Origin: Halobacillus sp. Marseille-P3879
GTDB lineage: Bacteria > Bacillota > Bacilli > Bacillales > Halobacillaceae
Length of the DNA stretch: 64,000 nt
Direction of reading: 5' to 3'
Assembly: GCF_900240285.1 (NCBI RefSeq)
Contig: NZ_OESS01000003.1
Span: forward strand, 868,001-932,000
Shown: positions 52,723 to 61,737 of the stretch, in pieces
Numbering within the stretch: the first letter of the stretch is position 1
Layout of the letters: each line of letters opens with the position of its first letter
The notes under the pieces: model-generated
What the model was told of the DNA's origin: nothing
Database searches by the model: none
The model's input: only the letters and a program-made list of their open reading frames with translations
Made by a program: the position numbers and the translations under genes

Positions 52723-53841
52723 TTACTTTTTATAAACGATTTTTCCATTGATCATTGTCCAGACCGGCACCGACATGAATTCGAAGGGATGCCCATTCCA
52801 CAATACAAGATCTGCATCTTTACCTTTCTCAATTGAACCGACACGCTTATCAACTCCCAGGTTTCGGGCTGGAGTAATCGTGATTCCCCGTAATGCATCC
52901 TCTAACGGAAATCCTTCACGGGCGGACAAAGCCGCGCAAACGTTTAAGTATTGTATCGGTGTGTAAGGATGATCAGTCGTTACCGACACCTGGATACCGT
53001 GTTCATGTAGTACCCTATAGGTCTGCCACGTTTTGTTACGCAGTTCAATTTTAGACATGCGTGTAAGAGTAGGTCCGACTGAAACTTGAAGATTGCGGCC
53101 GGCGAGCTTATCGACAATTAAATGTCCTTCTGTACAATGCTCAATTCTTAAGTCCAAATCAAATTCATCAGCAAATCGCAAAGCTGTAATAATGTCGTCT
53201 GCTCGGTGAGCGTGAATACGAACGGGAATTTCTTTTCTTAATGCTTGTAATATAGGTCGAACCCGCAGATCTTCGGGGTCGGACTTGGTAGCACGATAAA
53301 ATGTTTCCCTTAAGGTTCCCATTATTCCGAGCCTTGTTATTGAGGCATTTCTTGAAGGAGAATGAACACGCTTTGGATTTTCTCCTAGTGCCATTTTTAA
53401 TCCTGCGGTTTCCTTGATCACCATATCACTAATTGAGTGACCGCTAGTCTTAATAACGGAAGTAGTCCCGCCGATAATATTAGCGCTCCCCGGCATAATA
53501 TGAGCTGTCGTCACACCAGACTTTCGAGCATGAAAAAAAGCAGGATCGAAAGGATGAGTGCCGTCCACGGCACGAAGGTGGGGAGTCGTTGCTTCGATTG
53601 TTTCATTGGCGTCGCTTCCTGCCCAGCCTGTCCCTTCATCATACAGCCCCAAATGAGTATGAACATCAATAAATCCTGGAAACAACCACTGTCCTTTACC
53701 ATCAATAATTTCAGCTTCTTCAGGGATGGACAGATCTGTTCCAAAGTCATCGATTCTGCCATCAGTGATAAGAACGCTGCCTTGTCTTACTGGTGGAGTG
53801 GTAATTGGATGAATATGAACATTTGTAACAATCGTGTGCAC
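52723..53841 (-). CDS. Amidohydrolase family protein (imidazolonepropionase-like)
   Basis: 372 residues. Metal motif GFIDVHTHLGLYDEG, then ligands in VRIHAHRADD and RIEHCTEGH and the catalytic Asp in VSVTTDHPYTP; the C-terminal KGKDADLVLWNGHPFE is typical of the superfamily. The group includes imidazolonepropionase and prolidase-like enzymes; the substrate is not shown by context. GAGGATCTCATG supports the start. Confidence 0.88.
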   Translation of the reverse strand: MHTIVTNVHIHPITTPPVRQGSVLITDGRIDDFGTDLSIPEEAEIIDGKGQWLFPGFIDVHTHLGLYDEGTGWAGSDANETIEATTPHLRAVDGTHPFDPAFFHARKSGVTTAHIMPGSANIIGGTTSVIKTSGHSISDMVIKETAGLKMALGENPKRVHSPSRNASITRLGIMGTLRETFYRATKSDPEDLRVRPILQALRKEIPVRIHAHRADDIITALRFADEFDLDLRIEHCTEGHLIVDKLAGRNLQVSVGPTLTRMSKIELRNKTWQTYRVLHEHGIQVSVTTDHPYTPIQYLNVCAALSAREGFPLEDALRGITITPARNLGVDKRVGSIEKGKDADLVLWNGHPFEFMSVPVWTMINGKIVYKK

Positions 53842-53902
53842 ATGAGATCCTCCTCATTTTGTCTTATATATAGTATACTTCCAAAATAAATAACTAGATC
53901 AT

Positions 53903-53933
53903 AAAAAAAGAACGGGAGTAGTTTTGCCCGTTC
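53903..53933 (-). terminator. Terminator of yfhF
   Basis: On the minus strand GAACGGG pairs with CCCGTTC, followed by seven T, directly after the yfhF stop. Confidence 0.88.
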
Positions 53934-53934
53934 G

Positions 53935-54840
53935 TTAGTCAGTCAATATAGATTGTAAAGCAGGTTTAAGTTCAGGGTATTTAAAAGCATACCCGTATTC
54001 CGTAGCTTTTTTGGGGACGACAGATTGTCCGTCTAAAAGCAGGGTGCTCATATCTCCAAGAGCAGCTTTTAATGCAAAAGCTGGAGCAGGAAGCCAGTGA
54101 GGCCGATTTAAAACTTCTCCTAACGTCTGGCCGAAGTCTTTGTTTCGTTTAGGGTGAGGAGCCGTCCCATTAAGAGGACCTTCTATGCTTTTTTCCTTAA
54201 CAGCTAATTTTATCAGACCCACTACATCTTCTACATGTACCCACGACATCCACTGTTCCCCGGTACCGAGGTTACCTCCTGCCATCAACCGGTAAGGGAT
54301 AACCATTTTAGGAAGCGCTCCTTCCTCTCCCAGGATAATACCAAAGCGGATAAACGCTGTGCGAACCCCCAGGTTGGCTGCCTTTGAGGCGCGCTTTTCC
54401 CATTCAGCAACTACGTTAGCTAAAAAGTCATTCCCGGGCTCTGTCGTTTCTTCGGTGAATGTTTTTGTCTTAGATTTACCGTAAAAACCTACAGCAGATG
54501 CATTAACTAATACATTTGGTTTTACGTGAGATTTTTCGATAATTTCAAGGACGCCTTCAGTTGCATCAATTCGACTGTTCATGATCGATCTTTTTTTGTC
54601 TTCTGTCCAGCGGCCGCTGTTTAATGATTCACCTGCAAGGTTTACAAATGCATCGATTTGAGGTAGCTCAAGCCATGGAGAATAACCATCCATCAGCCAC
54701 CCTATATAGGTGGTATGATCCGTATCGTGGTACTTTTCAGGGCTTCTTGTCAATATGTACACATGGTGACCTTCTTCAATCAATTCACGGGTCAGCTTCT
54801 GGCCCACAAATCCTGTGCCTCCAGTAATGGCGATATTCAT
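53935..54840 (-). CDS. yfhF: NAD-dependent epimerase-like protein YfhF (TIGR01777 family)
   Basis: 301 residues from ATG 54840, which follows AAGGAGGCAGC; a longer frame to 55011 is not needed. NAD motif MNIAITGGTGFVGQKLTREL, then VNLAGESLNSGRWTEDKK and SAVGFYGKSK, hallmarks of the SulA/TIGR01777 epimerases. Divergent from recX with 96 bp between them, the same neighbours as in Bacillus subtilis yfhF-yfhG. Substrate unknown. Confidence 0.92.
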   Translation of the reverse strand: MNIAITGGTGFVGQKLTRELIEEGHHVYILTRSPEKYHDTDHTTYIGWLMDGYSPWLELPQIDAFVNLAGESLNSGRWTEDKKRSIMNSRIDATEGVLEIIEKSHVKPNVLVNASAVGFYGKSKTKTFTEETTEPGNDFLANVVAEWEKRASKAANLGVRTAFIRFGIILGEEGALPKMVIPYRLMAGGNLGTGEQWMSWVHVEDVVGLIKLAVKEKSIEGPLNGTAPHPKRNKDFGQTLGEVLNRPHWLPAPAFALKAALGDMSTLLLDGQSVVPKKATEYGYAFKYPELKPALQSILTD

Positions 54841-54936
54841 CAAAGCTGCCTCCTTAAAATTAGATTTAAAACGATTCTCTGGCGTGACCGAATGATAGCA
54901 AGCCGTGCTACAATAGTGGGAAAGGGGTGTTGTAAA

Positions 54937-55749
54937 ATGGCAAAAATCACTCGGGTCACGACTCAGAAAAAGAGTAAGAATCGGTACAATATCTATCTGG
55001 ATCGAGGTCAAGGGGAGGCCTACGGTTTCAGCGTTGATGAAGACATCTTAGTTAAGTACACCCTCCAGAAAGGCAAGGAACTTGAAGAGTCTACCATCGA
55101 AGCTTTAATCCAGAAAGATACCATACATAAGGTATATACCCAAACAATAAATTATTTAAGCTATAGAATGCGTTCAGAAAAAGAAATACGTGATTTTTTA
55201 GCGAAAAAAGAAACGGACGAAGAGCATATTGAAGAAATCGTTCAAAGATTGTACAGGGAAAAACTTCTCGATGACCTTGAGTTCGCTAAAGCTTTGGTAA
55301 GAACGAGAATGAACACCGCAAGTAAGGGTCCTTTAGTGTTAAAAAAAGAGTTAATTGAAAAAGGAGTTGACAAGTCAGTGGCTGAGGAAGCTATACTTGA
55401 ATTTCCTTTTGAGCTGCAAGTGGAAAAAGCGGTGAAATTAGCCGAGAAAAAATTGAGAAGTGATCGTAAAAAATCTCAGAAGCAGCAAATTCAGAATGCC
55501 CAACAGCATCTTATGCAAAAGGGTTTTAACAGCGATGTTATAAAAGAGGCACTGTCTCAACTTCCGGAAGAAGAGAGCGATCAGGAGTGGGAAGCGGTTG
55601 TCTTTCAAGGGGATAAGCTGCTGCGTAAATACGAGAGAAAGGCGGAAGGGTTTGAATTAAAACAAAAAGTGAAATCGGGGTTGTATCGAAAAGGGTTCTC
55701 GTTCGAAGAGATCGATCGTTTTATTGATGAGTATATAACTGAAGAGTAA
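54937..55749 (+). CDS. recX: Recombination regulator RecX (YfhG)
   Basis: 270 residues from ATG 54937. Three-helix RecX repeats: YLSYRMRSEKEIRDFLAKKE, ALVRTRMNTASKGPLVLKKEL and a C-terminal LKQKVKSGLYRKGFSFEEID. RecX binds RecA filaments and limits or tunes recombination. Bacillus-type members are longer than Gram-negative ones, as here. Part of the conserved yfh block. Confidence 0.93.
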   Translation: MAKITRVTTQKKSKNRYNIYLDRGQGEAYGFSVDEDILVKYTLQKGKELEESTIEALIQKDTIHKVYTQTINYLSYRMRSEKEIRDFLAKKETDEEHIEEIVQRLYREKLLDDLEFAKALVRTRMNTASKGPLVLKKELIEKGVDKSVAEEAILEFPFELQVEKAVKLAEKKLRSDRKKSQKQQIQNAQQHLMQKGFNSDVIKEALSQLPEEESDQEWEAVVFQGDKLLRKYERKAEGFELKQKVKSGLYRKGFSFEEIDRFIDEYITEE

Positions 55750-55825
55750 ATGTGCATAAATTTTGCTGCAGGAAATGTTCATAGACCCTGCACGTGGTCA
55801 TATTTCCAAAAAGAAGTTTATAAAC

Positions 55826-55855
55826 AAAAAGCGCCCCTCATACAGTCAGGGGCAC
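55826..55855 (-). terminator. Terminator of the HAD phosphatase gene
   Basis: On the minus strand AGTGCCCCT pairs with AGGGGCGCT, followed by TTTTTG; it can also serve recX on the plus strand. Confidence 0.7.
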
Positions 55856-55864
55856 TCTTCTTCA

Positions 55865-56656
55865 TCAGTGTAATCCTTTTGTTTTTAAATCCTCTACGGC
55901 TTCGTATACATGGTCAACCACGAATGCTGCTTTTTTCTGTACATCCGGATGGGCCGTAGACATCGCATAACTGTGCGGTGTAACTTCAAACATGGGCAGA
56001 TCATTAAAAGAATCTCCAATACAGGCTGTTTCGTTAGGTTCCACTCCGATTGAGTGAAGGAGTGCTTTTATTCCGTTCCCTTTATTGATCATCTGCGGCA
56101 TAATATCTACACAGGATTCATGTGAAATAAAACTGTCTAGTTTATTCCCAAATTGCTTCTGCACCCGGCCGTGGGCAAGAATAACATCGTCTTCTTTCCC
56201 ATGTAAGGTTATTTTAGAAGGGGCAATGTGACTTCCAAATTGAGAAGTGAGTGCAGGCTCGATAATAATATTCTGAAAGAGCTGAGTCGAAATTAAATCG
56301 ACCCATTCATTATGCTCGCTTGTATAAATTTTATCTTCTGTCGAAACCGTTTTGACCATGGGCTCCTCTTCAATAAAATTCATAACTTCCTTTGCCATAG
56401 CGGCTTCAAAAAATCTTGAATGAATGGAATTATCATTGACATCATATACGAAAGCACCGTTTTGGCTGATACGGTGGCCTGTGACACCGACTTTATTAAG
56501 GACCTGTGCTATATCATGATCCATCCGGCCGGAAGCTACAGCTAATTCTACTTTCGCTTGATTTAATTTTTTTAACGATTCTATATCTTCTGGCTTAATA
56601 TAGTGATTCATACCTAATAAAGTTCCGTCCAAATCACTAATGAAAAGTTTAATCAT
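55865..56656 (-). CDS. Cof-type HAD phosphatase
   Basis: 263 residues from ATG 56656, after GAAAGGAGCAGACAA; a longer frame to 56764 lacks a ribosome site. HAD motifs: I LFISDLDGTLLG, II VASGRMDH, and IV IGDSFNDLPMFEVTPHS, with a C2 cap between motifs II and III, the Cof/YbjI group of sugar-phosphate and flavin phosphatases. It is divergent from glcT, but a metabolic link to glucose is only suggested by position. Confidence 0.92.
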   Translation of the reverse strand: MIKLFISDLDGTLLGMNHYIKPEDIESLKKLNQAKVELAVASGRMDHDIAQVLNKVGVTGHRISQNGAFVYDVNDNSIHSRFFEAAMAKEVMNFIEEEPMVKTVSTEDKIYTSEHNEWVDLISTQLFQNIIIEPALTSQFGSHIAPSKITLHGKEDDVILAHGRVQKQFGNKLDSFISHESCVDIMPQMINKGNGIKALLHSIGVEPNETACIGDSFNDLPMFEVTPHSYAMSTAHPDVQKKAAFVVDHVYEAVEDLKTKGLH

Positions 56657-56803
56657 TTGTCTGCTCCTTTCAGCTGCGGAGGCGTTTACAGCCACGATAA
56701 CGATTGTACAATGAAAATAAGGGCATACCAAACACTTTGTTTTTCCTAAGACGAAGGTTGTCAAATTTGAAAGTCAATTATACGATAGAATATACTGAGA
56801 TAT

Positions 56804-56817
56804 TGAAACCGTTTTTT
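56804..56817. promoter_or_regulatory. Cre-like element before glcT
   Basis: TGAAACCGTTTTTT, close to the catabolite-response consensus apart from its last bases; the same motif precedes ptsG and mtlA. Confidence 0.35.
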
Positions 56818-56843
56818 TTGTCAAAATACGTGGGGGAGCAAAT

Positions 56844-57686
56844 ATGGACGAACAAATTACGATAGATAAAGTGTTAAATAATAATGTGGTCATCGCTAAG
56901 CATCCGTCCTATCAAGAGGTTGTGCTTATAGGGAAGGGCATTGGATTCAATAAGAAACGAGGGGACTCAATTTCGTTTAATAAAGCGGACAAGACATTTT
57001 TATTAAAAAATGAAAATGAAAAGCAGCAGTATGTCAATTTGATCCCCCACATTGAAGAAGGTTTTATCGATTTCATGAATGACCTGCTATATCATATTGA
57101 AAATCGAATGGGGCAGGAACTAAATGAACATATTCATGTAGCTTTAACCGATCATCTCGCTTTCGCTTTAAAGAGAACACAAAAAAACATGCAATTCACG
57201 AACCCTTTTTTACCGGAGATCGAATCACTTTATCCAAAAGAGTATCAAATCGCATTAGAAGTGGTGACGATGGTGTATGATCAACTTGGCGTCCAATTTC
57301 CAGAAGGAGAAATTGGTTTTATTGCACTGCATATCCACAGTGCAGTAACAGATAAAACTTTAAGGGAGATAAACCGTCATAATCAGCTGATCACCAATCT
57401 TGTGGAGCTGGTAGAGGAGACGATGCATGTTACCATCGATAAACACAGCGTTGATTATCACCGCCTGGTACAGCATTTGCATCGGGCGATCGACCGGGTT
57501 TACCAGGATGAAAGCATCGGTGACGAAATTCGCCTCGCCAACATGTTGAAAAATGAATATCCCATGTGCTATAATTTAGCGTGGAAGTTAATTAAAGTGA
57601 TGCAAAAACAGCTAAATAAACCAGTTGATGAATCAGAAGCAATCTATTTGACGATTCATTTACAGCGATTAACCAAAAAATCTTAA
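56844..57686 (+). CDS. glcT: Transcription antiterminator GlcT
   Basis: 280 residues, BglG/SacY family. RNA-binding CAT domain (1-60: DKVLNNNVVIAKHPSYQEVV...GKGIGFNKKRGD), PRD1 with His in HIHVALTDHLAFAL and IGFIALHIHSAV, and PRD2 with VQHLHRAIDRV and YLTIHLQRL. It binds the RAT hairpin ahead of ptsG and stops termination when glucose is present; PTS phosphorylation controls it. GGGGGAG ribosome site. Directly upstream of its target. Confidence 0.96.
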   Translation: MDEQITIDKVLNNNVVIAKHPSYQEVVLIGKGIGFNKKRGDSISFNKADKTFLLKNENEKQQYVNLIPHIEEGFIDFMNDLLYHIENRMGQELNEHIHVALTDHLAFALKRTQKNMQFTNPFLPEIESLYPKEYQIALEVVTMVYDQLGVQFPEGEIGFIALHIHSAVTDKTLREINRHNQLITNLVELVEETMHVTIDKHSVDYHRLVQHLHRAIDRVYQDESIGDEIRLANMLKNEYPMCYNLAWKLIKVMQKQLNKPVDESEAIYLTIHLQRLTKKS

Positions 57687-57690
57687 CGTT

Positions 57691-57802
57691 ACGTGTTACT
57701 GATACGATCAGGCATGAGTATCGAAGGATCAAATGGTTACGATATAAGGGAGTAGTGTACCCTGTTCGTAATGATTGAACCTTTGTACTCATGCCTTTTT
57801 TG
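57691..57802 (+). promoter_or_regulatory. GlcT-responsive RAT element and overlapping terminator in the ptsG leader
   Basis: ACGTGTTACTGATACGATCA followed by GGCATGAGT (57691-57719) closely matches the RAT sequence I know from Bacillus subtilis ptsG. Its end, GGCATGAGTA (57711-57720), also pairs with TACTCATGCC (57786-57795) before a T run. RAT and terminator are therefore mutually exclusive. Confidence 0.92.
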
Positions 57803-57814
57803 TTGGCAATAAAG

Positions 57815-57858
57815 CATAAAGGCCGGGGCAATACTGTTCCCGTTCGCCTTTATTTTTC
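57815..57858 (+). terminator. Second hairpin with T tract in the ptsG leader
   Basis: AAAGGC and GGGGCAA pair with TTCCCG-type and GCCTTT sequence (57846-57851), followed by ATTTTT. It lies after the RAT-controlled terminator and before ptsG. It may be a second control point or a leftover. Confidence 0.6.
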
Positions 57859-57865
57859 GTACTCA

Positions 57866-57879
57866 TGAAACCGTTTTAT
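57866..57879. promoter_or_regulatory. Cre-like element before ptsG
   Basis: TGAAACCGTTTTAT, differing at one base from the element ahead of mtlA. Confidence 0.35.
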
Positions 57880-57937
57880 TTTTCTGACAATTGCTGTTTT
57901 TGTTTCACCACAATATAAAAATAGGGAGGAATTACTT

Positions 57938-59977
57938 ATGTTTAAGAATGCTTTTGGTACTTTGCAAAAAGTAGGTAAAGCGTTGATGACACCTGTTGCC
58001 TTGCTTCCAGCTGCCGGTATTTTGCTGGCATTTGGTACGAGCTTTGCACAGGAAGACTTTACTGATAAAGTGCCATTCTTCACCACGCCATGGGTTCAGA
58101 CATTACTGGAAGTTATGGCTGAAGCTGGTGGAATTGTCTTTGATAACTTGCCGCTGCTCTTTGCAGTAGGTGTTGCGATTGGGCTGGCAAAAGGTGATGG
58201 AGTTGCCGGTCTGGCTGCTATTATTGGGTACTTAATCATGAATGTAGTTATGGGAGTACTCGGCAATGTGGATGGTGATATGACCTCAGACCCTGCCTAT
58301 GCTGAAGTATTAGGGATACCTACCCTGCAGACCGGGGTCTTCGGCGGTATTATCGTCGGTATATTGGCAGCCTTTATGTATAACCGATATTTTAAAATTG
58401 AATTGCCGCAGTTCTTAGGATTCTTTGCAGGTAAACGGTTTGTTCCGATTATTACCGCATTTTCTGCGATTTTCTTAGGTATGATTATGCTTGTTGTGTG
58501 GCCATTTGCACAAAATGGTTTAAATGCTCTTTCTCATTTGATGCTTGAGGGGAACCAGACGATTTCCGCGTTCTTCTTTGGTGTAATCGAACGTTCATTG
58601 ATTCCATTTGGACTGCACCACATTTTCTATTCTCCGTTCTGGTTTGAATTTGGTTCTTACGAAAATGCAGCAGGAGAACTTATTCGTGGTGACCAAACAA
58701 TTTTCTTTGAACAGCTAAAAGATGGGGTTGATTTTACAGCCGGAACGTTTATGGTTGGTAAATTCCCATTCATGATGTTTGGACTGCCAGCTGCAGCTTT
58801 AGCGATTTATCATACAGCAAAACCTGAACGTAAAAAAGTGGTCGGCGGTATCATGCTTTCAGCCGCACTGACTTCTTTCCTGACAGGGATTACAGAGCCG
58901 CTTGAATTCTCATTCTTATTTGTTGCTCCTGTCTTGTTTGGTATTCATGCTGTTTTTGCAGGATTGTCCTTTATGACGATGGAAATTTTAAACGTTAAAA
59001 TCGGTCAAACCTTCTCTGGAGGATTGATAGACTTTATTCTCTTTGGAATTATGCCTAACCGTACCGACTGGTGGTGGGTTATCATTGTTGGTCTCATCTT
59101 AGCTGTGATCTACTACTTTGGTTTCCGATGGGCCATTCTAAAATTCAACCTTGCGACACCAGGGCGTGAGGATGAAGCGGCTGATGCAGGTGGAACAACC
59201 GGTGAAGGTGATGATTTACCATTTGAAATTCTTGAAGCTATGGGCGGCGAGAAGAACATCAGTTACCTGGATGCGTGTATTACCCGTCTAAGAGTGTCCG
59301 TTCACGATAAAGGAAATGTAAACAAAGATCGTCTTAAGCAGCTAGGTGCTTCTGGTGTAATGGAAGTTGGCAATAATATTCAGGCGATTTACGGACCAGT
59401 TTCAGATACCCTCCGTGGGCAAATGCAGGATATTATTGATGGCAAGACACCACGTAAGCGTGAGGAAGATGTTAAAGAAAGTGCCGGTGAATCTGGTGCC
59501 GTAGCACCTGTATCTGACGGTGATCTGGAGTTTGTGAGCCCGATGAAGGGTAAAGTATTACCAATTACTGAAGTACCTGACCAGGTGTTTTCTGGTAAAA
59601 TGATGGGGGATGGCTTTGCAATTGAACCGATTGATGGTAAAATTGTTTCGCCTATTAATGGTAAAGTACTCAATGTATTCTCTACTAAGCACGCAATTGG
59701 ACTGCAAGCTGAAAATGGTATGGAAATTTTGATTCACATCGGAATCGATACTGTGAAGCTTAAGGGTGAAGGGTTTACTTCAAAAGTTGAAGAAGGAACT
59801 GAAGTCAAGCAAGGTCAGACTTTAATGGAAGTAGATCTTGACTATGTCAGCGAAAATGCGACTTCCATTATTACCCCGATTGTCTTTACGAATCTTGAAG
59901 AAGGTCAGCAGGTCGAAATTACGGCTGCTGGCGAAGTGGATCATAATACAGAGAATATTGTTACCATAACAAAATAA
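57938..59977 (+). CDS. ptsG: Glucose PTS transporter, EIICBA
   Basis: 679 residues. EIIC membrane domain (about 1-410), with [21 protein letters not shown] and the glucose-family loop [19 protein letters not shown] with phospho-Cys in [14 protein letters not shown] (about 440-450). EIIA at the C-terminus with phospho-His in [16 protein letters not shown]. It imports and phosphorylates glucose. GGGAGGAATTAC precedes the start; GlcT-RAT control lies upstream; ptsH follows by 16 bp. Confidence 0.96.
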   Translation: MFKNAFGTLQKVGKALMTPVALLPAAGILLAFGTSFAQEDFTDKVPFFTTPWVQTLLEVMAEAGGIVFDNLPLLFAVGVAIGLAKGDGVAGLAAIIGYLIMNVVMGVLGNVDGDMTSDPAYAEVLGIPTLQTGVFGGIIVGILAAFMYNRYFKIELPQFLGFFAGKRFVPIITAFSAIFLGMIMLVVWPFAQNGLNALSHLMLEGNQTISAFFFGVIERSLIPFGLHHIFYSPFWFEFGSYENAAGELIRGDQTIFFEQLKDGVDFTAGTFMVGKFPFMMFGLPAAALAIYHTAKPERKKVVGGIMLSAALTSFLTGITEPLEFSFLFVAPVLFGIHAVFAGLSFMTMEILNVKIGQTFSGGLIDFILFGIMPNRTDWWWVIIVGLILAVIYYFGFRWAILKFNLATPGREDEAADAGGTTGEGDDLPFEILEAMGGEKNISYLDACITRLRVSVHDKGNVNKDRLKQLGASGVMEVGNNIQAIYGPVSDTLRGQMQDIIDGKTPRKREEDVKESAGESGAVAPVSDGDLEFVSPMKGKVLPITEVPDQVFSGKMMGDGFAIEPIDGKIVSPINGKVLNVFSTKHAIGLQAENGMEILIHIGIDTVKLKGEGFTSKVEEGTEVKQGQTLMEVDLDYVSENATSIITPIVFTNLEEGQQVEITAAGEVDHNTENIVTITK

Positions 59978-59993
59978 AAGGAGAGATTTAATC

Positions 59994-60260
59994 ATGGCAG
60001 AACAAGCAATGACAATTACAGCAGCAGACGGCGTACACGCTCGTCCAGCAACAGCCCTTGTACAAGTGGCAGGGCAGTACGAATCTGATGTGAACATCGA
60101 ATACAAAGGCAAGTCAGTAAACATGAAGTCAATCATGGGAGTTATGTCTCTTGGGATCCCTAATGGTGCAGAAATTAAGTTTACTGCAGAAGGTTCTGAT
60201 GCAGATGAAGCTGTTGAAGCACTTGCCAAAAAAGCTAAAGACGAAGGTTTAGGCGAATAA
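59994..60260 (+). CDS. ptsH: Phosphocarrier protein HPr
   Basis: 88 residues. Catalytic His15 in [10 protein letters not shown] (phosphorylated by enzyme I) and regulatory Ser46 in [12 protein letters not shown] (target of HPr kinase) are both present, so it can serve uptake and CcpA-type catabolite control. AAAAGGAGAGATTTAATC precedes the start. In Bacillus subtilis ptsI follows immediately; here a terminator and an IS scar follow instead. Confidence 0.97.
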   Translation: MAEQAMTITAADGVHARPATALVQVAGQYESDVNIEYKGKSVNMKSIMGVMSLGIPNGAEIKFTAEGSDADEAVEALAKKAKDEGLGE

Positions 60261-60261
60261 G

Positions 60262-60296
60262 AAAAAGGAGCAAGCCGCTTATAAGGGCTTGCTCCT
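60262..60296 (+). terminator. Terminator hairpin after ptsH, left copy of a 35-bp direct repeat
   Basis: AGGAGCAAGCC pairs with GGCTTGCTCCT, but the T tract is replaced by CAGCTTG. An identical 35-bp sequence at 60873-60907 keeps its T tract. The pair flanks an IS1182 remnant. Confidence 0.85.
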
Positions 60297-60872
60297 CAGC
60301 TTGTAGAGAAACCCCGTGTTTTTCTGCAAGCTTTTTTTGTGTGCACGGGCGGTCGAATACCGCTCGCTTTCCGCGGACGAACGCCCGAGCCTCCTCGTGA
60401 AACCCACACTGCGGGGTCTCGGATCGCCCGTTTTTCCGCAGGAGTCTCGCAGTATTCGCCCGCCCGTAACCGAAAAAGACTCTCCTTCACCTGGCTAACC
60501 CTGTCCAGGTGAAGGGCAATCTTTTTCATGTTCTGGTCAGTAAGGCCTGTTCCCGGACATTTTCCTTTCCACGCAAACGACAATAACTCAGCCCGTGCAG
60601 TTCTTTTGAATCTGCGAAGCTACGCTCAATTTTCTCTTTTCTCATTCTATAAATCCATTTGCCCTCATTGGATAATCGGTTCAAGCGAACTTGTTCTTTA
60701 GCTCTCTCCCAAACGTGACGTGTGATGGTTTTCTGGTGTTTTGCATTTTGGGTACATGTCTGAAGTAAGGGACAGGTCACACATATTGAAGGGTTTGATT
60801 GACTAACACCGTCTTAGAGAGTTCTTACCTATAGTGTACTAAATGAACGCGGTGTAAAATGAAAGTTCCACA
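60297..60872 (-). mobile_element. IS1182-family remnant between duplicated terminators
   Basis: The minus strand holds a decayed transposase C-terminus (see next entry) and its downstream noncoding end. That end is a GC-rich palindromic segment (60345-60470) with GGGCGGTCGAATAC and its inverse GTATTCGCCCGCCC. Only about 575 bp remain. The 35-bp repeats on both sides look like a target duplication over a whole terminator hairpin, although clear terminal inverted repeats are not seen. Confidence 0.7.
60500..60800 (-). pseudogene. IS1182-type transposase fragment, frameshifted
   Basis: Readable as CPLLQTCTQNAKHQKTITRH, then KEKIERSFADSKELHGLSYC and RLRGKENVREQALLT in one frame, then DQNMKKIALHLDRV in another frame. 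This is the usual C-terminus of one IS1182 transposase group, but different from the group at 964 and 47178. N-terminal two thirds are missing. Confidence 0.85.
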
Positions 60873-60913
60873 AAAAAGGAGCAAGCCGCTTATAAGGGCT
60901 TGCTCCTTTTTTG
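60873..60913 (+). terminator. Intact terminator, right copy of the 35-bp repeat
   Basis: AGGAGCAAGCC and GGCTTGCTCCT pair, followed by TTTTTT. Probably the original terminator of ptsGH before the IS insertion. Confidence 0.9.
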
Positions 60914-60980
60914 TGTGAGTAATGGATAAGTAAATCAATTAAAAAAGTCCAGTAACCTGGAATTTCAGTTCATGTATTTG

Positions 60981-61640
60981 TTAACGGTCCACAAAGATTT
61001 CTGGGCGTCCATCATCCTCGTTAAAAATCTGCTCTGCCACCCCTTCAGGTCCTTTAAGAGAATGTGGATTGCTCACGTGGTCACTTTGATCCCAAAAGGG
61101 TGTATTCATGCCTCCCATGTACACAGCAGTTGCTTTCATTGATTCGCTTTCCCATTCTTTATGCAGGCTTTCTGTGAAGCCGCGCACGGCAAATTTAGAT
61201 GCGCAGTACACTGTTTCCTCTGCTTTTCCCCTTAGTCCGGCCGTCGATATTATATTTAATACTCTTCCGTTGGACTGATTCAGTAAAGGAGCAGCTTCCT
61301 GTGTCATTAAAATAGTACCTCTAACATTCGTATTGAGCATCTTATCGATATCTTCCGGGTTATAGGAGTCGAGTGTCCCAAATATTCCTATTCCTGCGTT
61401 ATTAATTAATACATCTAAATGGTCGAGCTGCTTAAAAGCTTCCTGAACCGAAGCAGGCTCAGTTACATCACAAATAAGCACTTCGGATTCACCGCCGAGT
61501 TCTTTAATTTCTTGCTGTACGAGCAGCAGTTTTTTTTCTGTTCGACCTGCCAGAAAGACGTTGTAGTTGTTTTGAGCGTAATGAAGTGCCAGGGCTCTTC
61601 CTAATCCGGTTCCTGCTCCGCTGATTAATACTTTTCTCAT
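60981..61640 (-). CDS. Short-chain dehydrogenase/reductase
   Basis: 219 residues from ATG 61640, after GGAGGTTATCAT; the frame extends to 61721 without a better start. NAD(P) motif VLISGAGTGLGRALALHYA, NNAGIGIFG, catalytic Ser in LNIISTAGLRG and the YCASK motif (catalytic Tyr and Lys). A classical SDR of unknown substrate. Divergent from yfhH by 97 bp. The usual yfh block of Bacillus has other genes at this place. Confidence 0.92.
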   Translation of the reverse strand: MRKVLISGAGTGLGRALALHYAQNNYNVFLAGRTEKKLLLVQQEIKELGGESEVLICDVTEPASVQEAFKQLDHLDVLINNAGIGIFGTLDSYNPEDIDKMLNTNVRGTILMTQEAAPLLNQSNGRVLNIISTAGLRGKAEETVYCASKFAVRGFTESLHKEWESESMKATAVYMGGMNTPFWDQSDHVSNPHSLKGPEGVAEQIFNEDDGRPEIFVDR

Positions 61641-61737
61641 ATGATAACCTCCAAAAACGATAATATTTATATTGTGACAAAATACTGCTAAAATGAAAAC
61701 AGCAACATGGTGAGATGTCACTAAAGGGGATGTAACA

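Noticed and set aside
60296..60583. 95-residue minus-strand ORF after ptsH
   Set aside because: Only its NMKKIALHLDRV part is real (frameshifted transposase end); the rest is GC-rich noncoding IS sequence.
60261..60980. Remnant of ptsI after ptsH
   Set aside because: No enzyme I motif can be read in any frame; the region is IS sequence and duplicated terminators.
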